Source of the DNA: Propionibacteriaceae bacterium
Lineage (GTDB): Bacteria; Actinomycetota; Actinomycetes; Propionibacteriales; Propionibacteriaceae
Length of the DNA stretch: 47,338 nucleotides
Assembly: GCA_030532825.1 (NCBI GenBank)
Contig: JAUNKK010000017.1
Coordinates: forward strand, 1-47,338
Direction of reading: 5' to 3'
The notes below the pieces were generated by a model. The model was not told the DNA's origin. It did no database searches and saw nothing but the letters and a program-made list of their open reading frames with translations. Of the stretch, positions 17,646-25,974 are shown in pieces (the first letter of the stretch is position 1; every line of letters starts with the position of its first letter). Made by a program: the position numbers and the translations under genes.

Positions 17646-20216
17646 TTGAACACTGAGAAGCTGACCACCAAGAGCCGCGACGCCGTGACCGCGGCAGTGC
17701 GGCAGGCTTTGACGGCGGGCAACCCGTCCGCTGAACCCGTGCACCTGCTGCACGGCCTACTTCTGACTCCTGACAACACGGTTGGCCCGCTGCTGGAGAG
17801 CGTCGGTGCCGATCCGCGTGCCATCGACGCCCAAGCTGTGAAAGCCATCGAGAAACAGCCCGCTACATCGGGTAGTTCCGTGGCTCAGCCGACGATGTCC
17901 GGGGCGCTGGCCCGTGTGTTGGCCACGGCCGAAACCTTGGCTGAACAGCTTGGTGACCAGTTCGTCGCCACCGAGCATTTGCTGATTGCGCTGGTGAGCG
18001 TCGCATCCGAGGCGCAGGGCATCCTGCAACAGGCGGGAGCCACCGCGGAGCGCCTGACGCAGGCCTTCCATGAGTCCCGGGGTGGCAAGCGCGTTACTTC
18101 AGCGGAGGCTGAGGGTGGGGAGTCTGCTCTCGACAAGTACTCCGTCGACCTCACCGAGCGGGCACGTTCCGGCAAACTCGATCCGGTCATTGGCCGCGAC
18201 CAGGAAATCCGCCGCGTGGTCCAGGTCCTCGCGCGCCGCACCAAGAACAATCCCGTGCTGATCGGTGAGCCCGGCGTTGGCAAGACCGCCGTTGTGGAGG
18301 GTCTTGCCTTGCGGTTGGTTGAGGGCGACGTCCCCGACTCGCTGCAGGGCCGTCGCCTGGTGTCCTTGGATCTGACGTCCATGGTGGCCGGGGCGAAGTA
18401 TCGGGGGGATTTTGAGGAGCGTCTCAAAGCAGTCCTCGCGGAGATCAAGGAGTCCGAGGGTCAGATCATCACCTTCATCGACGAACTGCACCTCGTCGTG
18501 GGGGCTGGCTCAACGGGGGAAGGCGGCATGGACGCAGGCAACATGCTTAAGCCCATGCTGGCGCGCGGTGAGTTGCGCATGATCGGCGCGACCACTCTTG
18601 ATGAGTACCGAGAACGCATCGAGAAGGACCCGGCTTTGGAGCGCCGCTTCCAGCAGGTCTACGTCGGTGAACCCTCCGTCGAGGACGCCGTCGCCATCCT
18701 GCGGGGGCTGCGGGAACGCTACGAGGCGCATCACAAGGTGCGAATCACGGACTCCGCCCTCGTGGCGGCCGCGGTGCTGTCGGACCGCTATATCACCAGT
18801 CGGCAGCTTCCGGACAAAGCCATCGACTTGGTCGACGAGGCCGCCTCCCGGCTGCGGATGGAGATTGACTCCTCCCCGGAGGAGATCGACATGCTGCGCC
18901 GTGACGTCGACCGCATGCTGATGCAGGAACTTCACCTAAAGAAGGAGGACGACGCCGCGTCGCGCGAGCGGCTGGCGGCTTTGCAGGCCGAACTGGCTGA
19001 TGCCCAGGAGAAGCTCCGTGGCCTGGAGGCCCGTTGGGAAGAGGAGAAATCGGGGCTGAACCGCGTCGGCGACCTCAAGGAGAAGATCGACACCCTGCGT
19101 GTGGCTGCCGATATGGCTCAGCGCTCCGGAGACCTCGGGCGTGCTTCCCAGATCCTGTATGGGGAGATCCCAGCCATCGAACAGCAGCTGGCCGAAGTGG
19201 AAAACCGCGATGCCGATACCAGCCGGATGGTCTCGGATGAGGTCTCCGAAATCGACATCGCCGAGGTCGTCGGGGCTTGGACGGGCATTCCCGTCGGCCG
19301 CCTCCTCGAAGGCGAGTCAGAGAAGCTGCTGCACATGGAGGAGCGCCTCGGCGCGCGCCTCATCGGGCAGCGCGAGGCTGTGAAGGCCGTCTCTGATGCT
19401 GTGCGACGCTCACGGGCGGGCATCTCCGATCCGAACCGGCCGACGGGCTCGTTCCTGTTCCTCGGGCCGACGGGCGTTGGCAAGACGGAACTAGCGAAGT
19501 CTCTGGCGGACTTCTTGTTCGATGACGAGACCGCCATGGTGCGCATCGATATGAGCGAGTACTCCGAGAAACACTCGGTCGCCCGGCTGGTGGGGGCGCC
19601 GCCTGGATATGTCGGCTATGAGGAGGGCGGTCAGCTGACCGAGGCGGTGCGCCGTCGTCCCTACTCCGTTGTGCTGCTGGACGAAGTGGAAAAGGCCCAC
19701 CCGGACCTGTTCAACATCCTGCTGCAAGTTCTTGACGACGGCCGCCTCACCGACGGCCAGGGGCGCACCGTGGACTTCCGCAACACGATCCTGATCCTCA
19801 CCAGTAACCTCGGCTCCCAGTTCCTGGCCGACCCGCTGCTTGGTGAGGAGGAAAAGCGCGAGCAGGTGATGGGCGTTGTGCGATCCGCGTTCCGGCCTGA
19901 GTTCCTGAACCGGCTAGACGACATCGTGCTGTTCGAGCCACTGACCCGGGAGGATCTGCGGCAGATCGTCGCCATCCAGTTGAGGAAGCTCGACGATCGG
20001 CTGCATTCCCGGCGGATCACCGTCGAACTGACGGACGCCGCTGTCGACTGGCTGGGAGAGGTGGGCTTCGACCCGGTCTACGGAGCTAGGCCGCTGCGGC
20101 GCTTGATTCAGAGTGCTGTGGAGGATCCCCTGGCGAAGGGGCTGCTTGCGGGTCAAATCCACGACGGGCAGAGCGTGCGTTTTGATCGGACCGAGGACGG
20201 GATCGGGATCAGCTAA
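17646..20216 (+). CDS. clpB: ATP-dependent disaggregase ClpB
   Basis: 856 residues. Hexameric AAA+ chaperone that rescues aggregated proteins with DnaK. N-domain 1-150, NBD1 Walker [10 protein letters not shown] (from Gly207), a middle coiled-coil (about 410-530, Glu/Leu/Lys rich), NBD2 Walker [10 protein letters not shown] (from Gly607). No ClpP-binding IGF/L loop is evident and the middle domain is full length, so this is ClpB, not ClpC. The start TTG 17646 ([13 protein letters not shown]) is chosen because GGAGG ends five bases upstream. The open frame extends back to 17421 into the pckG 5' region without homology. Heat regulation through the HAIR-like site is likely. Confidence 0.96.
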   Translation: MNTEKLTTKSRDAVTAAVRQALTAGNPSAEPVHLLHGLLLTPDNTVGPLLESVGADPRAIDAQAVKAIEKQPATSGSSVAQPTMSGALARVLATAETLAEQLGDQFVATEHLLIALVSVASEAQGILQQAGATAERLTQAFHESRGGKRVTSAEAEGGESALDKYSVDLTERARSGKLDPVIGRDQEIRRVVQVLARRTKNNPVLIGEPGVGKTAVVEGLALRLVEGDVPDSLQGRRLVSLDLTSMVAGAKYRGDFEERLKAVLAEIKESEGQIITFIDELHLVVGAGSTGEGGMDAGNMLKPMLARGELRMIGATTLDEYRERIEKDPALERRFQQVYVGEPSVEDAVAILRGLRERYEAHHKVRITDSALVAAAVLSDRYITSRQLPDKAIDLVDEAASRLRMEIDSSPEEIDMLRRDVDRMLMQELHLKKEDDAASRERLAALQAELADAQEKLRGLEARWEEEKSGLNRVGDLKEKIDTLRVAADMAQRSGDLGRASQILYGEIPAIEQQLAEVENRDADTSRMVSDEVSEIDIAEVVGAWTGIPVGRLLEGESEKLLHMEERLGARLIGQREAVKAVSDAVRRSRAGISDPNRPTGSFLFLGPTGVGKTELAKSLADFLFDDETAMVRIDMSEYSEKHSVARLVGAPPGYVGYEEGGQLTEAVRRRPYSVVLLDEVEKAHPDLFNILLQVLDDGRLTDGQGRTVDFRNTILILTSNLGSQFLADPLLGEEEKREQVMGVVRSAFRPEFLNRLDDIVLFEPLTREDLRQIVAIQLRKLDDRLHSRRITVELTDAAVDWLGEVGFDPVYGARPLRRLIQSAVEDPLAKGLLAGQIHDGQSVRFDRTEDGIGIS

Positions 20217-20269
20217 AAGGCCGACAGCCTCCCGGCCCGCGGGTGCCGTTAATCGAGGTTAAGGCTGGG

Positions 20270-20275
20270 TAGGGT
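20270..20275 (+). promoter_or_regulatory. -10-like hexamer for a leaderless start
   Basis: TAGGGT ends six bases before ATG 20282, and no Shine-Dalgarno is present. Transcription would begin at or next to the A of ATG. Confidence 0.45.
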
Positions 20276-20281
20276 TGATTT

Positions 20282-20785
20282 ATGCGAGCCCAATCCCAGA
20301 ATCTGCTGCCCCGGCCCGTGAAGTCGCGTCGCCGTTCCCGCCTGCGGCGATGGGTGTTTCGAGGGCTGGCTGCGCTGGCGCTGGGGGTAGCAGCGGCGTT
20401 GACGGCTCGTCCCCTGGCCCAGTTGCCTGAGGCTGAGCCGACACCCCTCAAGGATCTCGACTTCGAGGTCCTTGAGGTGGTGGAGGCACTGCTGGAGCAA
20501 ATCGATGACTTCGGGGCTCAAGAACTGCGGGCCCAACTGCTGGTGGCTCGGCAGGGAGAGACTCAGCCTGGACGGATCATTCTGACGGTTCCCCAGGACA
20601 CGCAACGGACTCTCCTGGATTCCTACACTTTCCCCGTTTACGCCACCGCCGAGGTGGAGGGACGGGAGGCCTCGTTTGCACTGCAGATCGTGGACGGGCG
20701 GCTGCGGGCGCTACTGCTGCGCGGGGCCGCGGAGCCCGGGCGGCTACCGGATCCCCAGACGTTTACTTTCCATTACGGGGGTTAG
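20282..20785 (+). CDS. Membrane-anchored protein of unknown function
   Basis: 167 residues, family not recognised. A very basic N-terminus (KSRRRSRLRR) precedes one hydrophobic helix (about 27-43), then a soluble, presumably extracytoplasmic domain of about 120 residues with a predicted mixed alpha/beta character and no Cys. The likely topology is N-in with the C-terminal domain outside. Its stop overlaps the convergent MATE gene stop by four bases. Start ATG 20282 has no Shine-Dalgarno but a -10-like hexamer six bases upstream. Confidence 0.7.
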   Translation: MRAQSQNLLPRPVKSRRRSRLRRWVFRGLAALALGVAAALTARPLAQLPEAEPTPLKDLDFEVLEVVEALLEQIDDFGAQELRAQLLVARQGETQPGRIILTVPQDTQRTLLDSYTFPVYATAEVEGREASFALQIVDGRLRALLLRGAAEPGRLPDPQTFTFHYGG

Positions 20786-22095
20786 GAACCGCCCAGCACC
20801 AGCCAGGCGTCGGTGCGCTCGCGCCTCCACAGAGTGATGGCGCGAACTCCCATGAAGCCGACGCCGAAGGCCAGCCACAGCCAGACCAGGCCCGCGCTCC
20901 CGACCGGGGCGAAACGCGCGACGAGTAGTGCTAGGGGCGCGTAGGCGGCAAGAGTCACCAGGCTGGCCTTCGCTAGGTAACGCCCATCACCCGCACCGAT
21001 CAGCACCCCGTCGAACAGCGTCACCCAGGCCGCTAGCACCAGGCTCGCCGCGATCACCACGAGAGCCTCGGAACTAGCCTGCTGCACCGCCTGATCTGGG
21101 CTAAAGAGCGTCACCATCGGACTACGGACTGCGAAGATGCCCACTCCCAGCGCCAGCGCGACTGTTACCGACCAGCCGACCATACGCCGCGTTAGCATTC
21201 GGGCTTCATCGGGTCGCGAAGCTCCCAAAGCTTGCCCTATCAGCGTCTGCCCGGCAATCGCTAAGGCATCAAGCACGTATTGAAGGAAACTCCACAGGGT
21301 AAAGGCCACCTGATGGGCAGCTAGCGCCACCGCCCCGAACTGTGCGGCGACCCACGTGGTCAGCACCAGGGCCGCGCGCAGCGCCAGCGTGCGAATCAGC
21401 AGCGGGAACCCGATGATGAGGGAACCGCGCATCCCACCCCAGCTTGGCCGCCGTCGCGCCCCCAATCGGGTCGCCTCGCGCAGCACGAGCCGACAGCCGA
21501 CGGCCCCCATCAAGAGCTCCGCAAGGGCGGTAGCGGCTCCCGACCCGGCAATGCCCTTTCCCGCTCCGAACACCAGGCCGACATCGCCAGCCAGGTTAAG
21601 TATGGCTGCGGCAATGGCCAGCAGCATGGGCGTCCGGCCGTCGGCCAGCCCTCGGAGCGTGCCGGTGGCGGCCAAAGTGGCGAGTATCCCAGGCATTCCC
21701 GGCAGTGACCAGCGCAGATAGGTGATGGCGTAGTCGTGCGGCGCACCTGCCGCCCCCAGCCAAGAGACCAGCCGGGGCGCCAGTAGCCAACCCGCGGCAG
21801 CGAGTCCCACCCCGAGCAGCAGTGCCAGCCAGATCGCCTGGACGCCAGCGCTCATGGCTTCGGTTTGCTTCCCAGCCCCCTGGAATCGCGCCACCACCGC
21901 CGTGGAGCCGTACGCCAGAAAGATGCACGTCCCCACCAAGGTGGAAGAGATGGTGGCGCCGACACTCAGCCCCGCGAGGGGGTCGGTTCCGAGCCGCCCG
22001 ACGATCGCGGTATCCGCCAAGACGAACAGCGGCTGAGCCACGAGAGCCGCGAAAGCTGGTACCGCTAGGGCGAGGATCCGGCGGTTGAGTGACAC
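20782..22095 (-). CDS. MATE family efflux transporter (DinF-like)
   Basis: 437 residues with about 12 hydrophobic helices. The N-terminal signature LALAVPAFAALVAQPLFVLADTAIVGRLG and the mid-protein repeat (FPLLIRTLALRAALVLTTWVA) are typical of DinF-subgroup MATE exporters, which use ion gradients to expel cationic or other small molecules. The start GTG 22095 (VSLNRRIL) lies one base after the stop of the upstream regulator gene, so the two are probably co-transcribed. A longer start overlapping that gene is possible but adds no homologous residues. Substrate unknown. Confidence 0.9.
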   Translation of the reverse strand: MSLNRRILALAVPAFAALVAQPLFVLADTAIVGRLGTDPLAGLSVGATISSTLVGTCIFLAYGSTAVVARFQGAGKQTEAMSAGVQAIWLALLLGVGLAAAGWLLAPRLVSWLGAAGAPHDYAITYLRWSLPGMPGILATLAATGTLRGLADGRTPMLLAIAAAILNLAGDVGLVFGAGKGIAGSGAATALAELLMGAVGCRLVLREATRLGARRRPSWGGMRGSLIIGFPLLIRTLALRAALVLTTWVAAQFGAVALAAHQVAFTLWSFLQYVLDALAIAGQTLIGQALGASRPDEARMLTRRMVGWSVTVALALGVGIFAVRSPMVTLFSPDQAVQQASSEALVVIAASLVLAAWVTLFDGVLIGAGDGRYLAKASLVTLAAYAPLALLVARFAPVGSAGLVWLWLAFGVGFMGVRAITLWRRERTDAWLVLGGS

Positions 22096-22096
22096 C

Positions 22097-25000
22097 TCAG
22101 CGGCACCCGCTGGTGAAGGGCACCCCCGGGACGAGGCGCTGCCATTCCTCAACGCTCAACCGGTCGCCTGCCCTGGCGCACAGGCTTTCCGCAGCTGTCG
22201 AGACGTCGCTCGGCCACGCGGCTGCCGTGCCGTTTCCGAGCGCCAACAGCAGCCGCCCCCCTCCGAGCTGTGCGTCGTTGATCGTCATGCCCTCTGGGGC
22301 CAGGCGGAGACTTAACTCCAGTCCGGCCTCTCGCCGCTCCCATGCCCACAGCTCGCCGTCGTTCGTCACGGCCACCAGATTGGTGCCGTCGCCGTCATAG
22401 CGCAATTTCGCCAGCGGGGTGTGGGCCTCCGGCAACTGCGCTAGGGACGTGGGTGCCGCAGGGTCCGTTACATCAAGAAGTGTGACCTCGCCGTTGAGAT
22501 CACCGGCGGCCAGCACCCCGCTGGGAGCAAAGGCGAACGTGTTGGGGGCGACTCGCCCAGGCAACTGCGCTACCGTGCTAGGTCCAGGACCGTCAGCTGC
22601 GATGGGTGTCAGCAGAAGTCCGGTGCCATCGGAGGCGGGCGTGGCGGCCAGTGTCCCCGCTTCGTTGAAGGCAAGTCCCGCAGCTAATGATGGAATGTTG
22701 CCCGTCAGTTCCCAGCCGGATTCGCGGTGCTGATAGAGGGTGTAGCCCTCGTGGTCTTGGCCGCGGATGCCCAGCAAGTTGCCGCCGGGGGACAAAACCA
22801 ATTCCGTTGCTGGTTCCGAGGTGAGCACCTGGTCGATTTCATATCCGCTGGAGCCCCGACGCAGCACGACGACCTGCCCAGCCTGGGACTGCGCAGCTAT
22901 GACATCCCCCGAGGAACTTGCGCTGAACAGGGAACCGTAGCCGGTGCCATCAGGTGCGCGAGCGACGTTGACTTCAGTGACGCCGGCCCCGGCGGTAGCT
23001 AGTGCCCGGGGGCCGCCTGAGGTAGCGATGAGTACCAGGTCTCGCGCCTGCACGACGTTGAGGATCTCGGCACCTTGCGCCTGATAGAGCGGAGTGGGCG
23101 GACGCCACAGCGCCAGTGTGCCCTCCGTCGTTCCTGTGATGACGCCGGCAGGACTGGAAGCCAGGCTCGTGACGACACCGCGGGCGGGATAGCGGTCCAG
23201 CCTTTGGCCCGATGCACTCCAGAGCGTCACCTCGCCGTCTGAATGCCCGATCAGCAGACGATCGCCCAGGTGGGCGACGGCATGGATGCTCTTGTCCGTC
23301 GACAGCGTGATGGTGTGGCTTAACCCCTCCGGGGATACCGTGAACAACAACACCTGACCATCGGCCAGGCCCGCCATGATTGTGCTGCCGTCCGGCGAGG
23401 CGCCTAGGCATCGCACCTGGCTTGGCAGCGACACCTCGGTTGGGGCGTCGGAGGTCGGGCCGAACGTGGCCAGGCGGTCCGATTGGCCCCCGGCAACTAC
23501 TAGGCCGGGTGTGGCAGCCAGCGCTGACGCGGTCGCGTCCTGCCCTAGCCGAAGCGGCTCTAGCTCTTCGGGATAGTCCGGGATCTGGGTATCGATCCGC
23601 AGGATTTGGCCATCGCGCAGCCCGATGAACGCGATGTCCTCCTGCCACACGGCACTGTGGGCCGATAGCCCTGTGGGGGCCCAGTCACCGAGCTTGCGAG
23701 GCGTGGCAGTTAGATCCCATATGGAGGCCGTGGCCTGGCCGGCAACGATCGCCAAGAGCCGGGAGCTGTGGCTGGTGAGCGCGACGTCGGCGACGGGCCC
23801 GCCGCCCGTCTCCACAACCTCAGGGGCGGCCGTCAGATCACCCTCCCGCCAGACGGAGAGCCGACCGACGCTGTCGCCCCGGACGATCGCGGGGCTTTCG
23901 GGCGTGGTCGCGAGTTGCGTGGCCCCGGCGGGTCCCAGCACTCGATACGGCAGGTTTGCACCGGCGGCCTCCAGGACGGATGAGCGAGTCTGCGGGTCCT
24001 CGTCTAGAGCGTGGGCGGCGACGGCAAGTTGAGCAGCGACGTTGGGCTCCTCGGTGCGAAGCTGTCGGGACAGTAGCGCGACCCGCTGCGCCTGGGCCTC
24101 CCGGGTTGTGCGTTCAGCCTCCCGAGCTGAGTTGGTGGCATGGATACTAGCCACGGCAGCAATGATGGCCAGGAGTACAGCGCCGATCGTCACGGTGACA
24201 GTCAGCCGCTGGCGCTGGGAGGTAGCCCGGGCCTCGGTGCGCAGGCGCTCCTGCCCAGTCCGGCCGTGGGCTAGGGATTCGGCGATGAACTCGCGTTCGT
24301 TGGCCGAGAGCATGGGAGCGCTGTCTGACTTGGCCCAGGCATCCCACACCTCGGCCTCGCCGGGCAGCAACGCTTCAGGAGAGCGTCCACCTTCGTCCCA
24401 GAGCTGCGTCGCCATATGGATGCGGCGACCAACGAGCAGGGTTGCTTCTTCCTGTTCTACCCAGGTGCGTAGGCGCTGCCACCGCGTGAGCAGCGCGTCG
24501 TGGGCGATCATCACCTGACCGTCATTGCGGCTGAGGAGGCGCGACCTGATGAGGGTTTCTGCCACGATCGCCGTGTCGGGTTCCAGGGAACTGTAGGGGA
24601 TGGAGCGGCGCAGCAGCTGATCCTGGTCGATCACCACCAGTGATAGCAGCAGACGGCGAGTCAACAGCCGCTGGGATTCGGGCAGATTGACCCAGACGGC
24701 CTCGGCCTCATCGTTGAGCGAGTTCCACAGCCCCCCGCTGGTGAGGTAGTCGGAGGTTGTCAGCGTGTCGCCGTTGGCGCGTTCCCAAGTCCGGCGGAGA
24801 GCACTTGAGAGCAGTGGGAGCACCGTGCCAGGGTCGGGATAACCGTATTGATGCAGGTCCCGGAGCGCCACCTGTACCAGGTCCGGGGTAACGCTGCGGC
24901 CATGGAGCCGGGCTGGGGTCTCGATGATGCTGCGGTATTCGGCTGTTGTGAGGGGGCCGATCAGGATGGGGGCCGCCAGGTAGGGTGCTAGTTCGTCGTG

Positions 25001-25690
25001 GCTGAGGATTTCCCCCACAGCGTTGGCATTGAGCCCGAGGACACACGTCACCTCGTCCGGTAGGTTACATAACACACGCACAGCCTGATTCGCCTCTCGG
25101 GCTGTGAGGTAACGCAACTCTTCGAACTGATCGATGACCAGCAGCGTTTTTCCAGTGGGTGCGTTCCAGTTGGCCAGCTCCCGGACCGCCAACCGGACGG
25201 GGGGGAGGTCAGCGAGTGGTCCGTCGGGGGCGGTGCCGCGTCCGATGAGTCCTGCGGCGAGCAGCGATGATTTTCCCACCCCGGTTGGTCCGACGAGGAA
25301 CACGAGACGCGGAGCGGAAGCCGCAGAACAAGCGCCGTAGAGTTCCTCCAAAGTCCGTTCTCGGCCGACGAAAAGGTTCGTCTCGGAGACATCGTACGGC
25401 CGCAACCCGACATATGGGGCTTCAGCTACAACGCTGGAGCGTCGCATCTGCTCAATGGCTTGAGCCCATTCCTCTTCGTCGTGAACCGTCGCAAGTTGCA
25501 GGGCGCGCAGCAACGTCATGAACTGTGGCATCAACGCGGGCGTCGGTAGGTGTCTTCCATCGAGCCACCCTTGGGCTGTTGAGGCCGGCACTTTGGCGAT
25601 GGCTGCCACGCGTCGGATCGAGAGTTGCATGCGCTTTCTCGCGGCGGCGAGCTGCTGCGTTAGGGCGCTCCGACTCGGGGGAGGAACCAT
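22097..25690 (-). CDS. HTH-nSTAND-type NTPase with TM helix and C-terminal WD40-like propeller
   Basis: About 1197 residues. An N-terminal XRE-like HTH (about 8-60; VAAIAKVPASTAQGWLDG) is followed by the nSTAND1 signature YVGLRPYDVSETNLFVGRE, Walker A GPTGVGKSS (about 134-142) and Walker B TLLVIDQFEEL (about 182-192). A winged-helix/arm region follows, then one hydrophobic helix (about 496-516), then roughly 650 residues of degenerate WD40-like repeats. The C-terminus SLCARAGDRLSVEEWQRLVPG is typical of these actinobacterial proteins. Start ATG 25690 is preferred because the HTH begins right after it and TAGACT lies seven bases upstream. TTG 25765 and ATG 25753 are alternatives. Likely a signal-sensing STAND switch; ligand and output are unknown. 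Confidence 0.8.
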   Translation of the reverse strand: MVPPPSRSALTQQLAAARKRMQLSIRRVAAIAKVPASTAQGWLDGRHLPTPALMPQFMTLLRALQLATVHDEEEWAQAIEQMRRSSVVAEAPYVGLRPYDVSETNLFVGRERTLEELYGACSAASAPRLVFLVGPTGVGKSSLLAAGLIGRGTAPDGPLADLPPVRLAVRELANWNAPTGKTLLVIDQFEELRYLTAREANQAVRVLCNLPDEVTCVLGLNANAVGEILSHDELAPYLAAPILIGPLTTAEYRSIIETPARLHGRSVTPDLVQVALRDLHQYGYPDPGTVLPLLSSALRRTWERANGDTLTTSDYLTSGGLWNSLNDEAEAVWVNLPESQRLLTRRLLLSLVVIDQDQLLRRSIPYSSLEPDTAIVAETLIRSRLLSRNDGQVMIAHDALLTRWQRLRTWVEQEEATLLVGRRIHMATQLWDEGGRSPEALLPGEAEVWDAWAKSDSAPMLSANEREFIAESLAHGRTGQERLRTEARATSQRQRLTVTVTIGAVLLAIIAAVASIHATNSAREAERTTREAQAQRVALLSRQLRTEEPNVAAQLAVAAHALDEDPQTRSSVLEAAGANLPYRVLGPAGATQLATTPESPAIVRGDSVGRLSVWREGDLTAAPEVVETGGGPVADVALTSHSSRLLAIVAGQATASIWDLTATPRKLGDWAPTGLSAHSAVWQEDIAFIGLRDGQILRIDTQIPDYPEELEPLRLGQDATASALAATPGLVVAGGQSDRLATFGPTSDAPTEVSLPSQVRCLGASPDGSTIMAGLADGQVLLFTVSPEGLSHTITLSTDKSIHAVAHLGDRLLIGHSDGEVTLWSASGQRLDRYPARGVVTSLASSPAGVITGTTEGTLALWRPPTPLYQAQGAEILNVVQARDLVLIATSGGPRALATAGAGVTEVNVARAPDGTGYGSLFSASSSGDVIAAQSQAGQVVVLRRGSSGYEIDQVLTSEPATELVLSPGGNLLGIRGQDHEGYTLYQHRESGWELTGNIPSLAAGLAFNEAGTLAATPASDGTGLLLTPIAADGPGPSTVAQLPGRVAPNTFAFAPSGVLAAGDLNGEVTLLDVTDPAAPTSLAQLPEAHTPLAKLRYDGDGTNLVAVTNDGELWAWERREAGLELSLRLAPEGMTINDAQLGGGRLLLALGNGTAAAWPSDVSTAAESLCARAGDRLSVEEWQRLVPGVPFTSGCR

Positions 25691-25974
25691 GGACACTAGT
25701 CTAGAGCGTGTCGTACTAAAGGACGACCAAGTGCATGGATCGCGTTCGGCCATGATCTCGGTCAATGGGATTGCTCGTCAGCTGATTTGCGTTGGCTAGG
25801 ATAATTACCCGAAAGTAGGGTCTCGTACAGGCCCGTACGGTCGAAGGTTTGGAGTGGGCGCCATTCACTCCCTAATGTTCGACTCAGCCCAGGTGTGTGT
25901 CGCAAGGCAGGAGGGGGTACCTGGGCGAACTGCTTACATGAGGGGAAGCTACGCGAGCGCGAGGGAGTAAGTAC
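25691..25974. promoter_or_regulatory. Divergent promoter region between the nSTAND gene and the giant Fn3 protein gene
   Basis: 284 bases. On the minus strand TAGACT (25698-25703) stands seven bases before ATG 25690. On the plus strand TAGGAT (25796-25801) is a possible -10 for the Fn3 operon, giving a leader of about 165 bases. An inverted repeat CGTAC-N6-GTACG lies at 25824-25839. The Shine-Dalgarno GAGGGAG is at 25961-25967. No open frame here looks real. Confidence 0.4.
25824..25839. repeat. Inverted repeat CGTAC-N6-GTACG
   Basis: Perfect 5-base arms in the leader of the Fn3 operon, downstream of its candidate -10. It could be an operator for the divergently encoded HTH-nSTAND protein. 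Arms are short, so chance is possible. Confidence 0.3.
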
